From assembly GCF_027920805.1 (NCBI RefSeq), contig NZ_JANWOI010000001.1:682001-746000 (forward strand): a stretch of 64,000 nt of DNA, given 5' to 3'. The notes below the pieces were generated by a model. The model saw only the letters and a program-made list of their open reading frames with translations. It did not search any database and had not been told where the DNA came from. Source of the stretch: Govania unica (lineage in GTDB: Bacteria > Pseudomonadota > Alphaproteobacteria > Sphingomonadales > Govanellaceae). Positions 9,415-19,191 of the stretch are shown in pieces. Within the stretch, counting starts at the first letter, position 1. Every line of letters begins with the position of its first letter. The position numbers and the translations under genes are program-made.

Positions 9415-10260
9415 ATGAGCGCGGCCGCATTGCAATCGGTTATCGAACAGGCTTGGGACCAGCGGGATCAGATTTCGCCCGCCACTAAGGGCGAAGTCCG
9501 CGATGCGGTGGAGACGGCCCTGCGTCTTCTTGATTCCGGCGAAGCCCGCGTGGCCTCCAAGGAAACCGGCTCCTGGGTTGTGCATCAGTGGCTGAAAAAA
9601 GCCGTGCTGCTGTCGTTCCGTCTGAATGACATGGAAACCGTCGCCGGTGGTCCGGGCGCGAACAGCTCGTGGTTTGACAAGGTGCCGTCGAAATTCGCCG
9701 GGTGGGACGATGCAAAGTTCCGGGCCGCCGGTTTCCGCGCCGTGCCGGGTGCCATCGTGCGCCGCGCCGCCTATATCGCCCCGGGCGTTGTCTTGATGCC
9801 AAGCTTCGTCAATCTCGGCGCTTATGTGGACAGCGGGGCTATGATCGATACCTGGGCCACCGTCGGCTCCTGCGCTCAGATCGGCAAGAATGTGCATATC
9901 TCGGGCGGCGCCGGCATCGGCGGCGTGCTTGAGCCGTTGCAGGCCGGTCCGGTGATCATCGAAGACAACTGCTTCATCGGCGCCCGCTCCGAAGTCGCCG
10001 AAGGTGTGATCGTCGAAGAAGGCGCTGTGCTGTCCATGGGCGTCTATCTCGGCGCCTCGACCAAGATCATTGATCGTGAAAGCGGCGAAGTTCACTATGG
10101 TCGGGTTCCGGCTTATTCGGTGGTGGTGCCGGGCGCTGTGCCGGGCAAGCCGCTCGCTGACGGTACCCCGGGCCCAAGCCTTTATGCCGCCGTCATCGTG
10201 AAAAAGGTCGACGCCCAGACGCGTTCCAAGACCTCGATCAACGAACTTCTGCGCTCGTAA
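9415..10260 (+). CDS. dapD: Tetrahydrodipicolinate N-succinyltransferase
   Basis: DapD transfers succinyl from succinyl-CoA to tetrahydrodipicolinate in the succinylase branch of lysine and diaminopimelate synthesis. The 281-aa protein has a helical N-terminus and a left-handed beta-helix built from hexapeptide repeats (from about [28 protein letters not shown] to [21 protein letters not shown]). A short C-terminal tail ends NELLRS. An AAAGGA motif precedes the ATG. dapE follows in the same direction, separated by a palindromic repeat. Confidence 0.97.
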   Translation: MSAAALQSVIEQAWDQRDQISPATKGEVRDAVETALRLLDSGEARVASKETGSWVVHQWLKKAVLLSFRLNDMETVAGGPGANSSWFDKVPSKFAGWDDAKFRAAGFRAVPGAIVRRAAYIAPGVVLMPSFVNLGAYVDSGAMIDTWATVGSCAQIGKNVHISGGAGIGGVLEPLQAGPVIIEDNCFIGARSEVAEGVIVEEGAVLSMGVYLGASTKIIDRESGEVHYGRVPAYSVVVPGAVPGKPLADGTPGPSLYAAVIVKKVDAQTRSKTSINELLRS

Positions 10261-10271
10261 TTTAAGTCACT

Positions 10272-10340
10272 GTCATTCCCGCGAAAGCGGGAATCCAGCC
10301 TTACTTGCAGGCCCTGGATCCCCGCGTTCGCGGGGATGAC
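10272..10340. repeat. Family-B palindromic repeat pair
   Basis: Two facing hairpins occur: GTCATTCCCGCGAAAGCGGG... and its mirror ending CGCGGGGATGAC, separated by about 20 bp. The outline is a REP doublet, sitting between dapD and dapE. Confidence 0.8.
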
Positions 10341-10377
10341 ATCGATGCCAGAGCTGTCACTAGATAAGGAGGCCCGC

Positions 10378-11517
10378 ATGCTCGACCCCGTAGCCCTCGC
10401 TCAATCTCTGATCCGCTGCCCAAGCGTGACCCCGGCCGAAGCCGGTGCGCTCGATCTGTTGCAGCGTGAACTTGAGGGGCTTGGCTTCACCTGTCACCGG
10501 CTGCCGTTCGACGGCGACGGGACGGAGCGGGTCGACAATCTCTATGCCCGCATCGGCAGCACCGCCCCGCATTTCTGCTTTGCCGGTCATACGGATGTGG
10601 TGCCGGTGGGCGACGCCGCCCATTGGACGGTGGACCCCTTTGCCGGAACCATCGAGAATGGCACGCTTTATGGTCGTGGGGCCAATGACATGAAGGGGGC
10701 CATCGCCGCCTTCGTGGCCGCCGCCGCCGACTATCTGAAGGATCGGGAGCTTCAGGGCTCCATCAGTCTCCTCATCACCGGCGACGAGGAAGGGGTGGCC
10801 ATCAACGGCACCCGCAAGATGCTCGACTGGCTGAAGGCGCGCGGCGAAGTGCTCGATGCCTGTGTCGTCGGCGAGCCCACCAACCCGCGCCTGTTCGGGG
10901 AGATGATTAAGATCGGACGGCGCGGCAGCCTCAACGCCGAAATCACCGTGATCGGCGCGCAGGGCCATGTGGCCTATCCGCATCTGTCCGACAACCCGAT
11001 CCCGCGCATGCTGAAGATTCTGACGGCTTTGAACGAGCGTAAGCTCGATGACGGCACCGATCATTTCGATCCGTCCAATCTCGAAGTGGTGTCCATCGAC
11101 GTCGGCAACACCGCCGCCAACATCATCCCGGCCGCAGTGACGGCACGGCTCAATATCCGTTTCAACGACCGCCACACCGGCGCAAGCCTGATCGACTGGC
11201 TGCGCGAGGTCTGCGAAATGTCAGGCGGTGCCTATGAACTCCGCCCGCATATTTCAGGCGAATCCTTCCTGACCGCGCCCGGCCATCTGAGCGATCTCGT
11301 GATCCATGCCGTTCATGATGTGACCGGCGTCATGCCGGAACTCTCGACCACCGGCGGCACCTCGGACGCCCGCTTCATCAAGGACGCCTGCCCGGTACTC
11401 GACTTCGGTCTGGTCGGCGCAACCATGCACAAAGTCGACGAACGCGCGAGCGTCGCCGACATCCAGGCACTGACCAAAGTCTATCGCCTGGTGCTCGAAC
11501 GGTTTTTCGTTAAATAG
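10378..11517 (+). CDS. dapE: Succinyl-diaminopimelate desuccinylase
   Basis: DapE hydrolyses N-succinyl-LL-diaminopimelate, using two zinc ions. The 379-aa product is an M20-family enzyme with [12 protein letters not shown] (His near 69), [14 protein letters not shown] (bridging Asp near 103), [11 protein letters not shown] (catalytic and metal-binding Glu near 137-138) and [10 protein letters not shown] at the C-terminus (His near 353). The ATG at 10378 has TAAGGAGG upstream. Together with dapD it supplies the succinylase route. The preceding repeat pair is inside the intergenic space and does not enter the gene. Confidence 0.97.
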   Translation: MLDPVALAQSLIRCPSVTPAEAGALDLLQRELEGLGFTCHRLPFDGDGTERVDNLYARIGSTAPHFCFAGHTDVVPVGDAAHWTVDPFAGTIENGTLYGRGANDMKGAIAAFVAAAADYLKDRELQGSISLLITGDEEGVAINGTRKMLDWLKARGEVLDACVVGEPTNPRLFGEMIKIGRRGSLNAEITVIGAQGHVAYPHLSDNPIPRMLKILTALNERKLDDGTDHFDPSNLEVVSIDVGNTAANIIPAAVTARLNIRFNDRHTGASLIDWLREVCEMSGGAYELRPHISGESFLTAPGHLSDLVIHAVHDVTGVMPELSTTGGTSDARFIKDACPVLDFGLVGATMHKVDERASVADIQALTKVYRLVLERFFVK

Positions 11518-11540
11518 GTCTGACGGGAACGGGCGGACAG

Positions 11541-11570
11541 ATGGATACGCGGGTCAAGCCCGCGTATGAC
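11541..11570. repeat. Family-A palindromic repeat, variant stem
   Basis: This reverse-oriented unit has stem arms ATACGCGGG and CCCGCGTAT. Both arms differ from the main type in matching positions, so pairing is preserved. It lies between the convergent dapE and truA. Confidence 0.8.
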
Positions 11571-11589
11571 ATGATTAATGAGGCCATCA

Positions 11590-12384
11590 TTATTCCACAG
11601 ATTTGTCATTGCCGGGCTTGACCCGGCAATCCATCTCTCCACCTTCCGCGTAATCCGCCGCCACAAAATAAAGCCCATGTGCCGGAGCCGTCGGCCCGCA
11701 GGCCCGGCGGTCCTTGGCCTCCAGCGCCCGGCTCACATCATCGGCAGTCCATTTGCCTTCGCCCACCAGCGACAGCGTCCCGACCATGGAGCGAACCTGG
11801 CGGTGCAGGAACGACCGCGACCCGGTATGGATGAAAATCTCCGCCCCACGCTGCTCCACATCAAGATATTCCAACGTCTTCCAAGGCGACGTCGCCTGAC
11901 ATTGGAGGTCGCGGAAGGTGGTGAAGTCATAATGCCCCACAAGCCGCTGCGCCGCCTCATGCATGGCCGCCACATCCAGCTCGCGCCGCACATGCCAGGC
12001 CTTGCCGTGATCGAGCGCAAGCGGCGTGCGGCGGGAGATGATGCGATAGGTGTAATGCCGCCGGATGCAGGTGAAGCGGGCATGAAAATCGCCGACCATC
12101 TCGGTCGCCGACAGCACCACAACGCCTTGATCAATCAGATAGAAATTGAGCGCCCCCTCGATGCGTTCGACTTTCTGGGCTTTTAGGAGATCCACATGGG
12201 CCACCATCCCAAGGGCATGAACCCCGGCATCGGTGCGCCCGGCGGCCTGCAGCCGCACTTTTTCTCCGCAAAACTTGAAGATGGCGGTTTCGAGTGTGGA
12301 TTGCACACTCGCGCCATTCAGTTGCGCCTGCCAGCCAACGAAGCGGCTGCCGTCAAATTCAATATCGAGCTTATATCTTGGCAT
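11590..12384 (-). CDS. truA: tRNA pseudouridine(38-40) synthase
   Basis: TruA converts uridine to pseudouridine at positions 38-40 of the tRNA anticodon arm. The 264-aa product has the catalytic Asp52 in GRTDAGVHA, and later GRSFLHRQVRSMVGTL. The family's C-terminal half ends near YFVAADYAEGG. The final residues [10 protein letters not shown] (251-260) are translated exactly from a family-A palindromic repeat at 11605-11634, so the protein tail is repeat-derived. A stop follows five codons later. It is upstream-adjacent to fmt in the same direction. Confidence 0.95.
   Translation of the reverse strand: MPRYKLDIEFDGSRFVGWQAQLNGASVQSTLETAIFKFCGEKVRLQAAGRTDAGVHALGMVAHVDLLKAQKVERIEGALNFYLIDQGVVVLSATEMVGDFHARFTCIRRHYTYRIISRRTPLALDHGKAWHVRRELDVAAMHEAAQRLVGHYDFTTFRDLQCQATSPWKTLEYLDVEQRGAEIFIHTGSRSFLHRQVRSMVGTLSLVGEGKWTADDVSRALEAKDRRACGPTAPAHGLYFVAADYAEGGEMDCRVKPGNDKSVE
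11605..11634. repeat. Family-A palindromic repeat inside the truA 3' end
   Basis: This 30-bp unit has arms ATTGCCGGG and CCCGGCAAT and a 5-bp loop. Read on the minus strand it is exactly ten codons of truA and contributes the residues near its C-terminus. Confidence 0.9.
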
Positions 12385-12399
12385 GGGCGGACTTTGCCG

Positions 12400-13323
12400 T
12401 CAGCCGAGCCGCAGGCCAAGAGGAATCGCACGTCCGCGCTGAAATTCCTCGGCGCTCATGGCGCTTTTGCCCTCGCGTTGCAATGTGGTGAGCGCCACAG
12501 CGCCCTTGCCACAAGCCACCGTAAAGGGCGCGGCGATGAGCGTTCCGGGCGCGCCGTCGCCCTCAGCAAGCCGCGAGCCGAGCACTTTGACGCGGGCGCC
12601 CTCATGTTCGAACCAGGCGCCGGGGAAGGGCGCAAGCCCACGGATCTGGCGGTCAAGTTCTATCGCCGGACGGCTCCAGTCGAGTCGGGCTTCGGCCTTG
12701 TCGATCTTTTTGGCATAGGTGACGCCGTCCGCAGGCTGCGGCACCGGCGTCAAGCTGCCGTCGGCCAGTCCTTGCAGCGCCGGATTGATGGTCTGAGCCC
12801 CCATCACAGCGAGCCGGTCATGGAGGCTCGCGGCGGTGTCGTCGGCAGCAATGGGTGTCTTTTCAATCAGGATCATCGGCCCGGTATCAAGCCCGGCTTC
12901 CATGCCCATGATGGTGATGCCGGTCTCGGCATCCCCGGCCATGATGGCGCGCTGGATCGGGGCCGCCCCGCGCCAGCGCGGCAACAGCGACGCATGCACA
13001 TTGACGCAGCCCATGCGCGGCGCATCCAGAATGGCTTGCGGCAGCAACAGCCCATAGGCGACCACAACCGCCGCATCAAGCCCGAGCGCCTGAAAGCGCG
13101 CGGTTTCCTCATCTGATTTCAGGCTGGTCGGGGTGAAAACCGGAATCCCGGCGGCCTCGGCTGCGGCGGCGACCGGTGACGGGCGTTCTTTCTGCCCGCG
13201 TCCGGCCGGGCGTGGCGGCTGCGAATAGACGGCGACGACGTCATGGCCAGCATCAATCAAGGCCCGGAGCGTGGACACACTGAACTCCGGCGTGCCCATG
13301 AAGGCAAGCCGCAAACGGGTCAT
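12400..13323 (-). CDS. fmt: Methionyl-tRNA formyltransferase
   Basis: Fmt formylates initiator Met-tRNA using 10-formyl-tetrahydrofolate. The 307-aa product has the N-terminal Rossmann-like start [12 protein letters not shown], the catalytic region [20 protein letters not shown] (Asn108, His110) and a C-terminal OB-like tRNA-binding domain. It overlaps def by 4 bp and shares its operon, a usual pairing because Def removes the same formyl group after synthesis. truA follows 15 bp downstream. Confidence 0.97.
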   Translation of the reverse strand: MTRLRLAFMGTPEFSVSTLRALIDAGHDVVAVYSQPPRPAGRGQKERPSPVAAAAEAAGIPVFTPTSLKSDEETARFQALGLDAAVVVAYGLLLPQAILDAPRMGCVNVHASLLPRWRGAAPIQRAIMAGDAETGITIMGMEAGLDTGPMILIEKTPIAADDTAASLHDRLAVMGAQTINPALQGLADGSLTPVPQPADGVTYAKKIDKAEARLDWSRPAIELDRQIRGLAPFPGAWFEHEGARVKVLGSRLAEGDGAPGTLIAAPFTVACGKGAVALTTLQREGKSAMSAEEFQRGRAIPLGLRLG

Positions 13324-13826
13324 GCCCGGACCATGCGTTTGATTTTGCGCAGCATCATGTCGCGTTTCAGCCGCGACAGATGGTCGATGAACAGAATGCC
13401 GTCGAGATGATCCATCTCATGCTGCAGGCAGGTGGCCAAAAGCCCGGTGGCATGGATTTCCCGCGCCTGTCCGTGATAATCCAGAAAGCGCAGCTTGCAT
13501 TCGGCCGGGCGTTCCACATCGGCATATTGTTCCGGCACCGACAGGCAGCCTTCGTTCCAGGACGCATAGTCCTCGGAGGTCCAGATGATCTCGGGATTGA
13601 CGAAATATTGCGGGTCCTTCGCCTCGCCTTCGGGGGCAAGGTCGATCACCAGAATGCGTTTCGCCACCCCGACCTGAATGGCCGCAAGCCCGATGCCGGG
13701 TGCGTCATACATGGTTTCCACCATGTCATCCATCAGCGCGCGCAGGTTGTCGTCGACCTTGTCCACCGGGGTGGAGATGGTCTTGAGGCGCGGATCGGGG
13801 GCGGTCAAAATCGGTAGTATGGCCAT
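13320..13826 (-). CDS. def: Peptide deformylase
   Basis: Def removes the N-formyl group from nascent proteins. The 168-aa product has all three signature motifs: [10 protein letters not shown] (residues 44-53), EGCLSVP (metal ligand Cys94) and QHEMDHLDG (His136, His140, catalytic Glu137). The ATG at 13826 (MAILPIL) is preferred because AGGA lies 6 bp upstream; the open frame extends further back to 13883. It overlaps fmt by 4 bp. It is divergent from rmuC, whose start is about 75 bp away. Confidence 0.97.
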   Translation of the reverse strand: MAILPILTAPDPRLKTISTPVDKVDDNLRALMDDMVETMYDAPGIGLAAIQVGVAKRILVIDLAPEGEAKDPQYFVNPEIIWTSEDYASWNEGCLSVPEQYADVERPAECKLRFLDYHGQAREIHATGLLATCLQHEMDHLDGILFIDHLSRLKRDMMLRKIKRMVRA

Positions 13827-13900
13827 GGTCATTCCTAAAACTGTCCTGCTAGTGTAGGTAATGCGTGGTGTCATGGCAGTCAAGATAAGGCGGGTTGAGT

Positions 13901-15022
13901 ATGGATGTGACCTTGGGTGTGATGCTCGGTGGTTTCGCAGTGATTCTGCTGTTCGGGATCTTCCTGTGGCTGCGCGCGGACCGTAGTCGGCTCGAAGACC
14001 GCCTGCGGCTGGAACAGGTCACCCACATGGCACAGTCCCTTGATGTCACCAACAGGGAACTGATGGGCCGCCTCGCCCAGCTGGCCGAAAGCCAGAACCA
14101 AAGCTCGGCCGCGCTCACAAAGACGCTCGAAACCCGGCTCGACAGCGTCACCCTGCGCATGGGCGAAAGCCTTGAAAAATCAGCCACTACCACGGCCAAG
14201 ACCATCGGCGAGCTGCAAACCCGGCTGACCGTCATCGACGAGGCACAAAAACGCATCGCCGAGCTGTCCGGTCAGGTGGTCGGGCTTCAGGATATTCTCG
14301 CGAACAAACAGGCGCGCGGCGCGTTCGGGGAAATCCAGCTGAACGCCATCGTGCAGAACGCCCTGCCGCCCTCGGCCTATGCTTTTCAGGTCGTGCTATC
14401 GAACGGCAAGCGCGCCGATTGCATCATTCATCTGCCGAACCCGCCGGGTTCGATCGTGGTCGACGCCAAATTCCCGCTCGAAAGCTATCACCTGCTGCGC
14501 GCCGCGACCGACCCCGCTTCGCGTACTGTGGCCGAGCGGCAGTTCACAACCGATATCCTGAAACATGTGGCCGCCATCTCGGACCGCTACATTCTTGAAG
14601 GCGAAACGGCGGAATCCGCCTTGATGTTCCTGCCAAGCGAGGCGATCTACGCCGAGCTTCACGCGAATTTCCCGGCGGTGCTTGAAAAATCCTATGCCGC
14701 GCGGGTGTGGATCGTCTCACCCACAACCCTGATGGCCACCCTGAACACCGTGCGCGCGGTCCTGAAAGACGCCCGCATGCGCGAACAAGCCCATGTCATT
14801 CAGCGCGAGGTGCGCACGCTTCTGACCGACGTAGGCCGGCTCGCCAAGCGGGTGGAAAATCTCACGACCCATTTCGGTCAGGCACAAAAAGACATCACGG
14901 AAATCACCACCTCCGCCAACAAAATCACAGCCCGCGGCGAACGGATCGAGGAATTGCAACTCGAAGAACCGGAAGTCACAGCGGTGGTTGCTCCGGCACG
15001 AGCGGCGCTGGAATTGAGCTGA
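13901..15022 (+). CDS. rmuC: DNA recombination protein RmuC
   Basis: RmuC is a membrane-anchored protein linked to limiting inversions at short repeats. The 373-aa product has an N-terminal anchor ([18 protein letters not shown], about 8-25) and a coiled-coil segment to about residue 130. The conserved core is [14 protein letters not shown] through [19 protein letters not shown] Phe/Tyr-rich domain ([19 protein letters not shown]) and a final helix follow. The ATG at 13901 is preferred over a TTG two codons upstream. The presence of many inverted repeats nearby is coincidental, though the assigned role makes it worth noting. Confidence 0.93.
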   Translation: MDVTLGVMLGGFAVILLFGIFLWLRADRSRLEDRLRLEQVTHMAQSLDVTNRELMGRLAQLAESQNQSSAALTKTLETRLDSVTLRMGESLEKSATTTAKTIGELQTRLTVIDEAQKRIAELSGQVVGLQDILANKQARGAFGEIQLNAIVQNALPPSAYAFQVVLSNGKRADCIIHLPNPPGSIVVDAKFPLESYHLLRAATDPASRTVAERQFTTDILKHVAAISDRYILEGETAESALMFLPSEAIYAELHANFPAVLEKSYAARVWIVSPTTLMATLNTVRAVLKDARMREQAHVIQREVRTLLTDVGRLAKRVENLTTHFGQAQKDITEITTSANKITARGERIEELQLEEPEVTAVVAPARAALELS

Positions 15023-15045
15023 TCAGTCAGTTCACTCTCTGACAT

Positions 15046-15199
15046 GTCATTACCGGGCTTGACCCGGTAATCCATGCTTCCCCCAGTACCGATGGCGCCG
15101 AGATAGATTGCCGGGTCAAGCCCGGCAATGACAAGTGGGCAGATGAAGCGCCCCCCTGCCACACATCCTGTCATACGAGGGCTTGACCCGCGTATCCAT
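15046..15199. repeat. Three family-A palindromic repeats
   Basis: Units lie at 15046-15075 (forward, ATTACCGGG/CCCGGTAAT stem), about 15103-15132 (reverse, main type) and 15170-15199 (forward, ATACGAGGG/CCCGCGTAT with one mismatch). Orientation alternates. They fill the gap between rmuC and recR. Confidence 0.85.
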
Positions 15200-15219
15200 G
15201 GGGACGCCCCTCACAGGCC

Positions 15220-15825
15220 TCAGAACGGCCGCCGGCTTTTCAGCGCCGCAAGCAGTGTGCCTTCATCCAGGTAATCCAGCTCCCCACCCACCGGCACGCC
15301 GTGGGCCAGTTGGGACACCGTGAGGTCGAAGCGACCAAGCTTGTCCATCAGGTAATGGGCGGTGGTCTGGCCGTCTACCGTGGCGTTGGTGGCGAGGATG
15401 ACTTCGCGGATGCCGCCGCCGTCGACGCGGTCGATCAGGCCGCGGATATTGAGATTGTCAGGGCCGATGCCCTCAAGCGCCGATAATGTTCCGCCAAGCA
15501 CATGATATTGCCCGCGAAAAGCCCCGGCGCGCTCCAGCGCCCAAAGGTCGCTCACATCCTCGACCACGCAGATGATGGTTTTGTCGCGGCGCGCATCGCT
15601 GCAGATGCGGCAGGGGCTCAGGCTATCGAGATTGCCGCAGATTGCGCAGGGGCCGACCCGTTCCGCGGTTTCCGACAGGGCCGTCGCAAGCGGCAGCATC
15701 AGGCTTTCTTTTTTCTTCAGAAGGTGCAGCACCGCGCGCCGGGCCGAACGCGGCCCAAGACCCGGCAGCTTGGCCAAAAGCTTGGCCAGCGCCTCGATAT
15801 CATTCTGTTGCTGATGATCCGTCAT
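15220..15825 (-). CDS. recR: Recombination mediator protein RecR
   Basis: RecR acts with RecO and RecF to load RecA at single-strand gaps. The 201-aa product has an N-terminal helix-hairpin-helix region ([25 protein letters not shown]), the four-cysteine zinc finger [18 protein letters not shown], and a Toprim domain ([14 protein letters not shown] to [19 protein letters not shown]). It is the last gene of the SRP RNA-dnaX-ebfC-recR cluster, 33 bp after ebfC. The length is typical. Confidence 0.97.
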   Translation of the reverse strand: MTDHQQQNDIEALAKLLAKLPGLGPRSARRAVLHLLKKKESLMLPLATALSETAERVGPCAICGNLDSLSPCRICSDARRDKTIICVVEDVSDLWALERAGAFRGQYHVLGGTLSALEGIGPDNLNIRGLIDRVDGGGIREVILATNATVDGQTTAHYLMDKLGRFDLTVSQLAHGVPVGGELDYLDEGTLLAALKSRRPF

Positions 15826-15857
15826 ACTGCGTCAGGGTCCCCTGGTCCTTGAAAACC

Positions 15858-16181
15858 TCAGAACGGCATCTTGAACCCGGGCGGCAGTTGCAGGCCACCG
15901 GTCAGTTTGGACATCTGTTCGCTGGTGTAAGCGTCAACCTTGGTGCGGGCGTCGGCATGGGCGGCCTTGATCAGGTCCTCGACCACTTCAACTTCGTCCG
16001 GGGTCACAAGCGACGGATCGATTTTCAGCGCCGACAGCACGCCCTTGCCGTTGAGGGTGACGGTCACAAGCCCGCCACCGGCGCTGCCAGTGATCTCGAA
16101 ATGAGCGAGTTCTTCCTGCATGGCCTGCATACGCTCTTGCATTTGCTGCGCCTGCTTCATCATCTGGCCGATGTTCTTCAT
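15858..16181 (-). CDS. YbaB/EbfC family nucleoid-associated protein
   Basis: This small DNA-binding protein of 107 aa forms a dimer and is usually encoded between dnaX and recR. The N-terminus is a glutamine/methionine-rich helix ([24 protein letters not shown]). The beta-sheet core [13 protein letters not shown] and the C-terminal helix and PPGFKMPF follow. The ATG at 16181 has AAGGA about 8 bp upstream; a TTG directly before it was not used. The exact role in alphaproteobacteria is not established from the sequence. Confidence 0.93.
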   Translation of the reverse strand: MKNIGQMMKQAQQMQERMQAMQEELAHFEITGSAGGGLVTVTLNGKGVLSALKIDPSLVTPDEVEVVEDLIKAAHADARTKVDAYTSEQMSKLTGGLQLPPGFKMPF

Positions 16182-16196
16182 CAATTTTGTCCTTGG

Positions 16197-17954
16197 TTAG
16201 TCATCAAGCCCGAACATGTCGTCATCGCTGCCGTCGGGCAGGATGAGACTGTCGAGATCATGCTCGTCATTGTCCGTGCGGACGCGGATATCGGTAATGT
16301 CGGCCCCGGGAAAGGCCGTCAGAATCTCACGCACCAGCGGGTTGGCTTCCGCTTCCGAACGCAACTTGGCTTTATGGGCAACGTCTTTTTCCTTGAGGCT
16401 CTGGTCGCCGCTTTCCTGCGAAATGGTGATGATCCAGGGCCGCCCGGTGAGCTCCCGCAGCTTGGCCGAGAGTTTGTTCGGCACATCAGACGCGCATTCG
16501 GGGCGCAAACGGATATCAAGGAGCCCCGGGGTAAACTTCACCAGATGCACATTGACCGTCAGATGGTGGGCCAGTGTACCTTCCTTGTTGTTTTCCAGAA
16601 GTGCCACCACCTCGGCGAAACTGCGCGGTCCCGCGGACGCCATGGGCACGCTATCCGGCGCAGCCTGCACATTGATGGCCAGATTCTGGGCCCGTGCCGC
16701 ACCGCCGCCGGATGGCACATAACCGCCGCCTCCGCCGCCATTCCCCGCCGCGCCTCCGCTGAAGCCGCCCTGGGTAAGTTTTTTCACCAGATCGCCCGGA
16801 TTGGGTAGATCGGCCACATAACAGAGCCGGATCACCACCATTTCGGCGGCGGCGATGGGGCTTGGCGAAATCCGCGTTTCCTCCAGCCCCTTGATCAGCA
16901 TCTGCCAGGCCCGGGTCAGGATAGGGATGGAGAGATCACGGGCCAGCTCGCCGCCGATGAGGCGTTCGCTTTCGGAGGTGATGGAATCCTCCCCGGCGTC
17001 AGGCACGACCTTAAGCCGGGTGATCCAATGGGTCAGTTCCAGCAGATCCTGCAGAATGACCACGGGATCGACCCCAAGATTATACTGGGTCCGGAGGTTG
17101 CCAAGCGCACTATCCACGGCCCCGGCCATAATGGCGCGATAAAGATCAAGGATCTGCGCCCGGTCGGCGAGGCCGAGCATGTCGCGCACCATGTCTTCGC
17201 TGACCTGACCGGCGCCATGGGCGATGGCCTGATCCAGCAGCGACAGACCGTCACGCACGGAGCCTTCGGCGGCGCGGGAGATCAGGGCGAGCGCCTTGTC
17301 GTCGACATTGGCCCCTTCCTTCCCGCAGATGGCGCGGAAATGGTTGGTGAGCGTCTGGGCCTCGACCCGGCGCAGGTCAAAACGCTGGCAGCGCGACAGC
17401 ACGGTCACCGGAACCTTGCGGATTTCCGTGGTGGCGAACAGGAATTTCACATGCTCCGGCGGTTCCTCAAGCGTCTTGAGCAACGCATTGAAGGCGTTCC
17501 GGGTCAGCATATGCACTTCGTCGATGATATAGATCTTGAACCGTGCCGAGACTGGGCTGTAGCGCACGCCTTCGATGATCTCGCGGATGTCGTCGACGCC
17601 AGTGCGGCTCGCGGCATCCATTTCAAGCACGTCCACATGCCGCGATTCGGCAATGGCGACGCATTGCGGGCAGACGCCGCAAGGATCGACGGTCGGGCCA
17701 CCCTGTCCGTCGGGGCCGATGCAGTTGAGGGCGCGGGCGATCAGCCGGGCGGTGGAGGTTTTGCCCACCCCGCGCACGCCGGTCAGGATGAAGGCATGGG
17801 CCAGGCGGCCGCTGGCGATGGCGTTCGCCAGGGTCTTGACCATGGCGTCCTGGCCGATCAGCTCGGAAAAGGTTTTTGGCCGGTATTTGCGAGCGAGAAC
17901 CCGGTAGGGACCCTCTGATTCGGGGGCGGCCATGAAACCGGCTTCATCGGTCAT
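16197..17954 (-). CDS. dnaX: DNA polymerase III subunit gamma/tau
   Basis: DnaX is the clamp-loader ATPase of the replicative polymerase. The 585-aa product has Walker A GVRGVGKTS, the four-cysteine zinc module (CIGPDGQGGPTVDPCGVCPQC), Walker B IYIIDEVHML, and sensor motifs. A Gly-rich linker (GGAAGNGGGGGGYV) precedes the C-terminal tau region that contacts the polymerase. The ATG at 17954 is chosen. The open frame reaches 18035, but that extension would run into the SRP RNA gene. The SRP RNA lies about 55 bp upstream on the same strand, so read-through from its promoter may contribute to dnaX expression. Confidence 0.95.
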   Translation of the reverse strand: MTDEAGFMAAPESEGPYRVLARKYRPKTFSELIGQDAMVKTLANAIASGRLAHAFILTGVRGVGKTSTARLIARALNCIGPDGQGGPTVDPCGVCPQCVAIAESRHVDVLEMDAASRTGVDDIREIIEGVRYSPVSARFKIYIIDEVHMLTRNAFNALLKTLEEPPEHVKFLFATTEIRKVPVTVLSRCQRFDLRRVEAQTLTNHFRAICGKEGANVDDKALALISRAAEGSVRDGLSLLDQAIAHGAGQVSEDMVRDMLGLADRAQILDLYRAIMAGAVDSALGNLRTQYNLGVDPVVILQDLLELTHWITRLKVVPDAGEDSITSESERLIGGELARDLSIPILTRAWQMLIKGLEETRISPSPIAAAEMVVIRLCYVADLPNPGDLVKKLTQGGFSGGAAGNGGGGGGYVPSGGGAARAQNLAINVQAAPDSVPMASAGPRSFAEVVALLENNKEGTLAHHLTVNVHLVKFTPGLLDIRLRPECASDVPNKLSAKLRELTGRPWIITISQESGDQSLKEKDVAHKAKLRSEAEANPLVREILTAFPGADITDIRVRTDNDEHDLDSLILPDGSDDDMFGLDD

Positions 17955-18009
17955 ACTGTCGCGCGCTCCAGCGATAAAATCGGCGGCGGAATACCGGGGA
18001 CTAAGTCTT

Positions 18010-18110
18010 GGGTGGGAGACTGGCGGACGACCCAAGCGAATCTCGTTACGGCTGCTTCCTTCCGGACCTGACCGGGTTGGCGAGCAACTTGCCCGTCACC
18101 AATCTCCCGG
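18010..18110 (-). ncRNA. ffs: Signal recognition particle RNA, small bacterial type
   Basis: The minus strand contains the invariant SRP RNA domain IV motif, GGTCAGGTCCGGAAGGAAGC followed by AGCC, with the GGAAG apical region and the A-rich internal loop. The outer ends pair: GGGAGATTGG (starting near 18108) with CCAGTCTCCC (18014-18023), including a G-U. The total length is about 100 nt. It binds Ffh (SRP54) and directs ribosomes making membrane proteins to the SecYEG translocon. Ends are approximate. Position directly upstream of dnaX is usual in alphaproteobacteria. Confidence 0.95.
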
Positions 18111-18113
18111 GCC

Positions 18114-18144
18114 AGTATATCGAACATTTTGTGCGGTGGTTCAA
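18114..18144 (-). promoter_or_regulatory. Predicted promoter of the SRP RNA gene
   Basis: On the minus strand TTGAAC is followed after 17 bp by GATATA, which overlaps TATACT. The SRP RNA begins a few bases further on, as expected for a stable RNA promoter. It lies just upstream of the divergent nudC. Confidence 0.7.
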
Positions 18145-18198
18145 GCCCGGGATATGTATCTTTGCAGTTCTTTTATCAAAAGAGCACGGAGCACCCCG

Positions 18199-19080
18199 GT
18201 GGCAGCAGCCCAATCGACCATGGCGTTCACAGGTAATTCCCTAGACCGGGCCGAGACGCGGCGGGCCGATGCCGCATGGCTCAAGGCTTTGGAGCAGGAC
18301 GGCCGGAGCCGGGCGCTCGCTTTCTCCAACCTCTCCCCAAGGCTCAGCGATGACCGGCTGGACTGGCAGCCGCTCAGCGGATTTGCCGCAGATCTACCCA
18401 AAGTCTTCCTCGGGCTCATAGGTGATTCGGCCTGTTATGCTGTCGATGTGGGCGATCAGGACATGCCCGAACTCTATACCGACGCCCGCACGGCGGCGGC
18501 CATCCTGCCGGTGGACGAAAGCGCCATCGTGGCGCAGGGTCGGTCGCTCCTCGACTGGCACGCCCGCCACGGCTTTTGCGCCATGTGCGGATCGCGCACC
18601 GAAATCCGGAAGGGCGGCCTTCAACGCGTCTGCCGCTCGGACAGCTGCCAGGCTGAGCATTTTCCCCGTGTCGATCCGGTGGTGATCATGCTGGTGACCC
18701 GTGGCGATCACTGCCTCATGGGCCGCCAGTCCCGCTTTCCCCCCGGCATGGTCTCGGCCCTTGCGGGCTTCATGGAGCCCGGGGAAACCATCGAGGAAAC
18801 TGTCCGCCGCGAGGTCCACGAGGAAACCGCCGTGCCGGTGGGCGAGGTCCGCTATGTCATGAGCCAGCCCTGGCCGTTCCCGTCGAACCTGATGATCGGC
18901 TGCCTGGCCGAGGGACTGGATGACAAAATCACCATCGACCCGCAGGAACTCGAATCCGCCGGATGGTACAGCCGTGCCGACGTGCAGGCAGCCTTCGCGG
19001 ATGACCCATCGGCCGGATTCACGATCCCCCAACCGGTAGCGGTGGCGCACCATCTGTTAAAGGCCTGGCTTGCGGAGTGA
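18199..19080 (+). CDS. nudC: NADH pyrophosphatase / NAD-capped RNA decapping enzyme NudC
   Basis: NudC hydrolyses NADH and removes NAD caps from RNA. The 293-aa product has a zinc ribbon with the exact family spacing (C-x2-C-x14-C-x4-C, CAMCG...VCRSDSC). The Nudix box is GFMEPGETIEETVRREVHEE, followed by SQPWPFP, the motif that gives NAD(H) specificity in this family. The start is GTG at 18199, because GGAG lies 7 bp upstream. An in-frame ATG at 18220 gives the usual FTGN-LDR N-terminus and is the main alternative. The gene is divergent from the SRP RNA. Confidence 0.9.
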   Translation: MAAAQSTMAFTGNSLDRAETRRADAAWLKALEQDGRSRALAFSNLSPRLSDDRLDWQPLSGFAADLPKVFLGLIGDSACYAVDVGDQDMPELYTDARTAAAILPVDESAIVAQGRSLLDWHARHGFCAMCGSRTEIRKGGLQRVCRSDSCQAEHFPRVDPVVIMLVTRGDHCLMGRQSRFPPGMVSALAGFMEPGETIEETVRREVHEETAVPVGEVRYVMSQPWPFPSNLMIGCLAEGLDDKITIDPQELESAGWYSRADVQAAFADDPSAGFTIPQPVAVAHHLLKAWLAE

Positions 19081-19100
19081 CAGCCGTTGTGCCTGGAACC

Positions 19101-19174
19101 ATGGATTGCCGGGTCAAGCCCGGCAATGACACTTCAAATTATTTGTCATTGCCGGGCTTGACCCGGCAATCCAT
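19101..19174. repeat. Opposed pair of family-A palindromic repeats
   Basis: Units at 19101-19130 (reverse) and 19145-19174 (forward) have identical 30-bp cores with only 14 bp between them. The whole can form a large hairpin between convergent nudC and pheA. Confidence 0.9.
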
Positions 19175-19191
19175 CTTTCTTCCCGCAGCGC

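Noticed and set aside
17955-18035. Upstream extension of dnaX to 18035.
   Set aside because: It overlaps the SRP RNA gene and lacks a binding site; the ATG at 17954 fits the known N-terminus.
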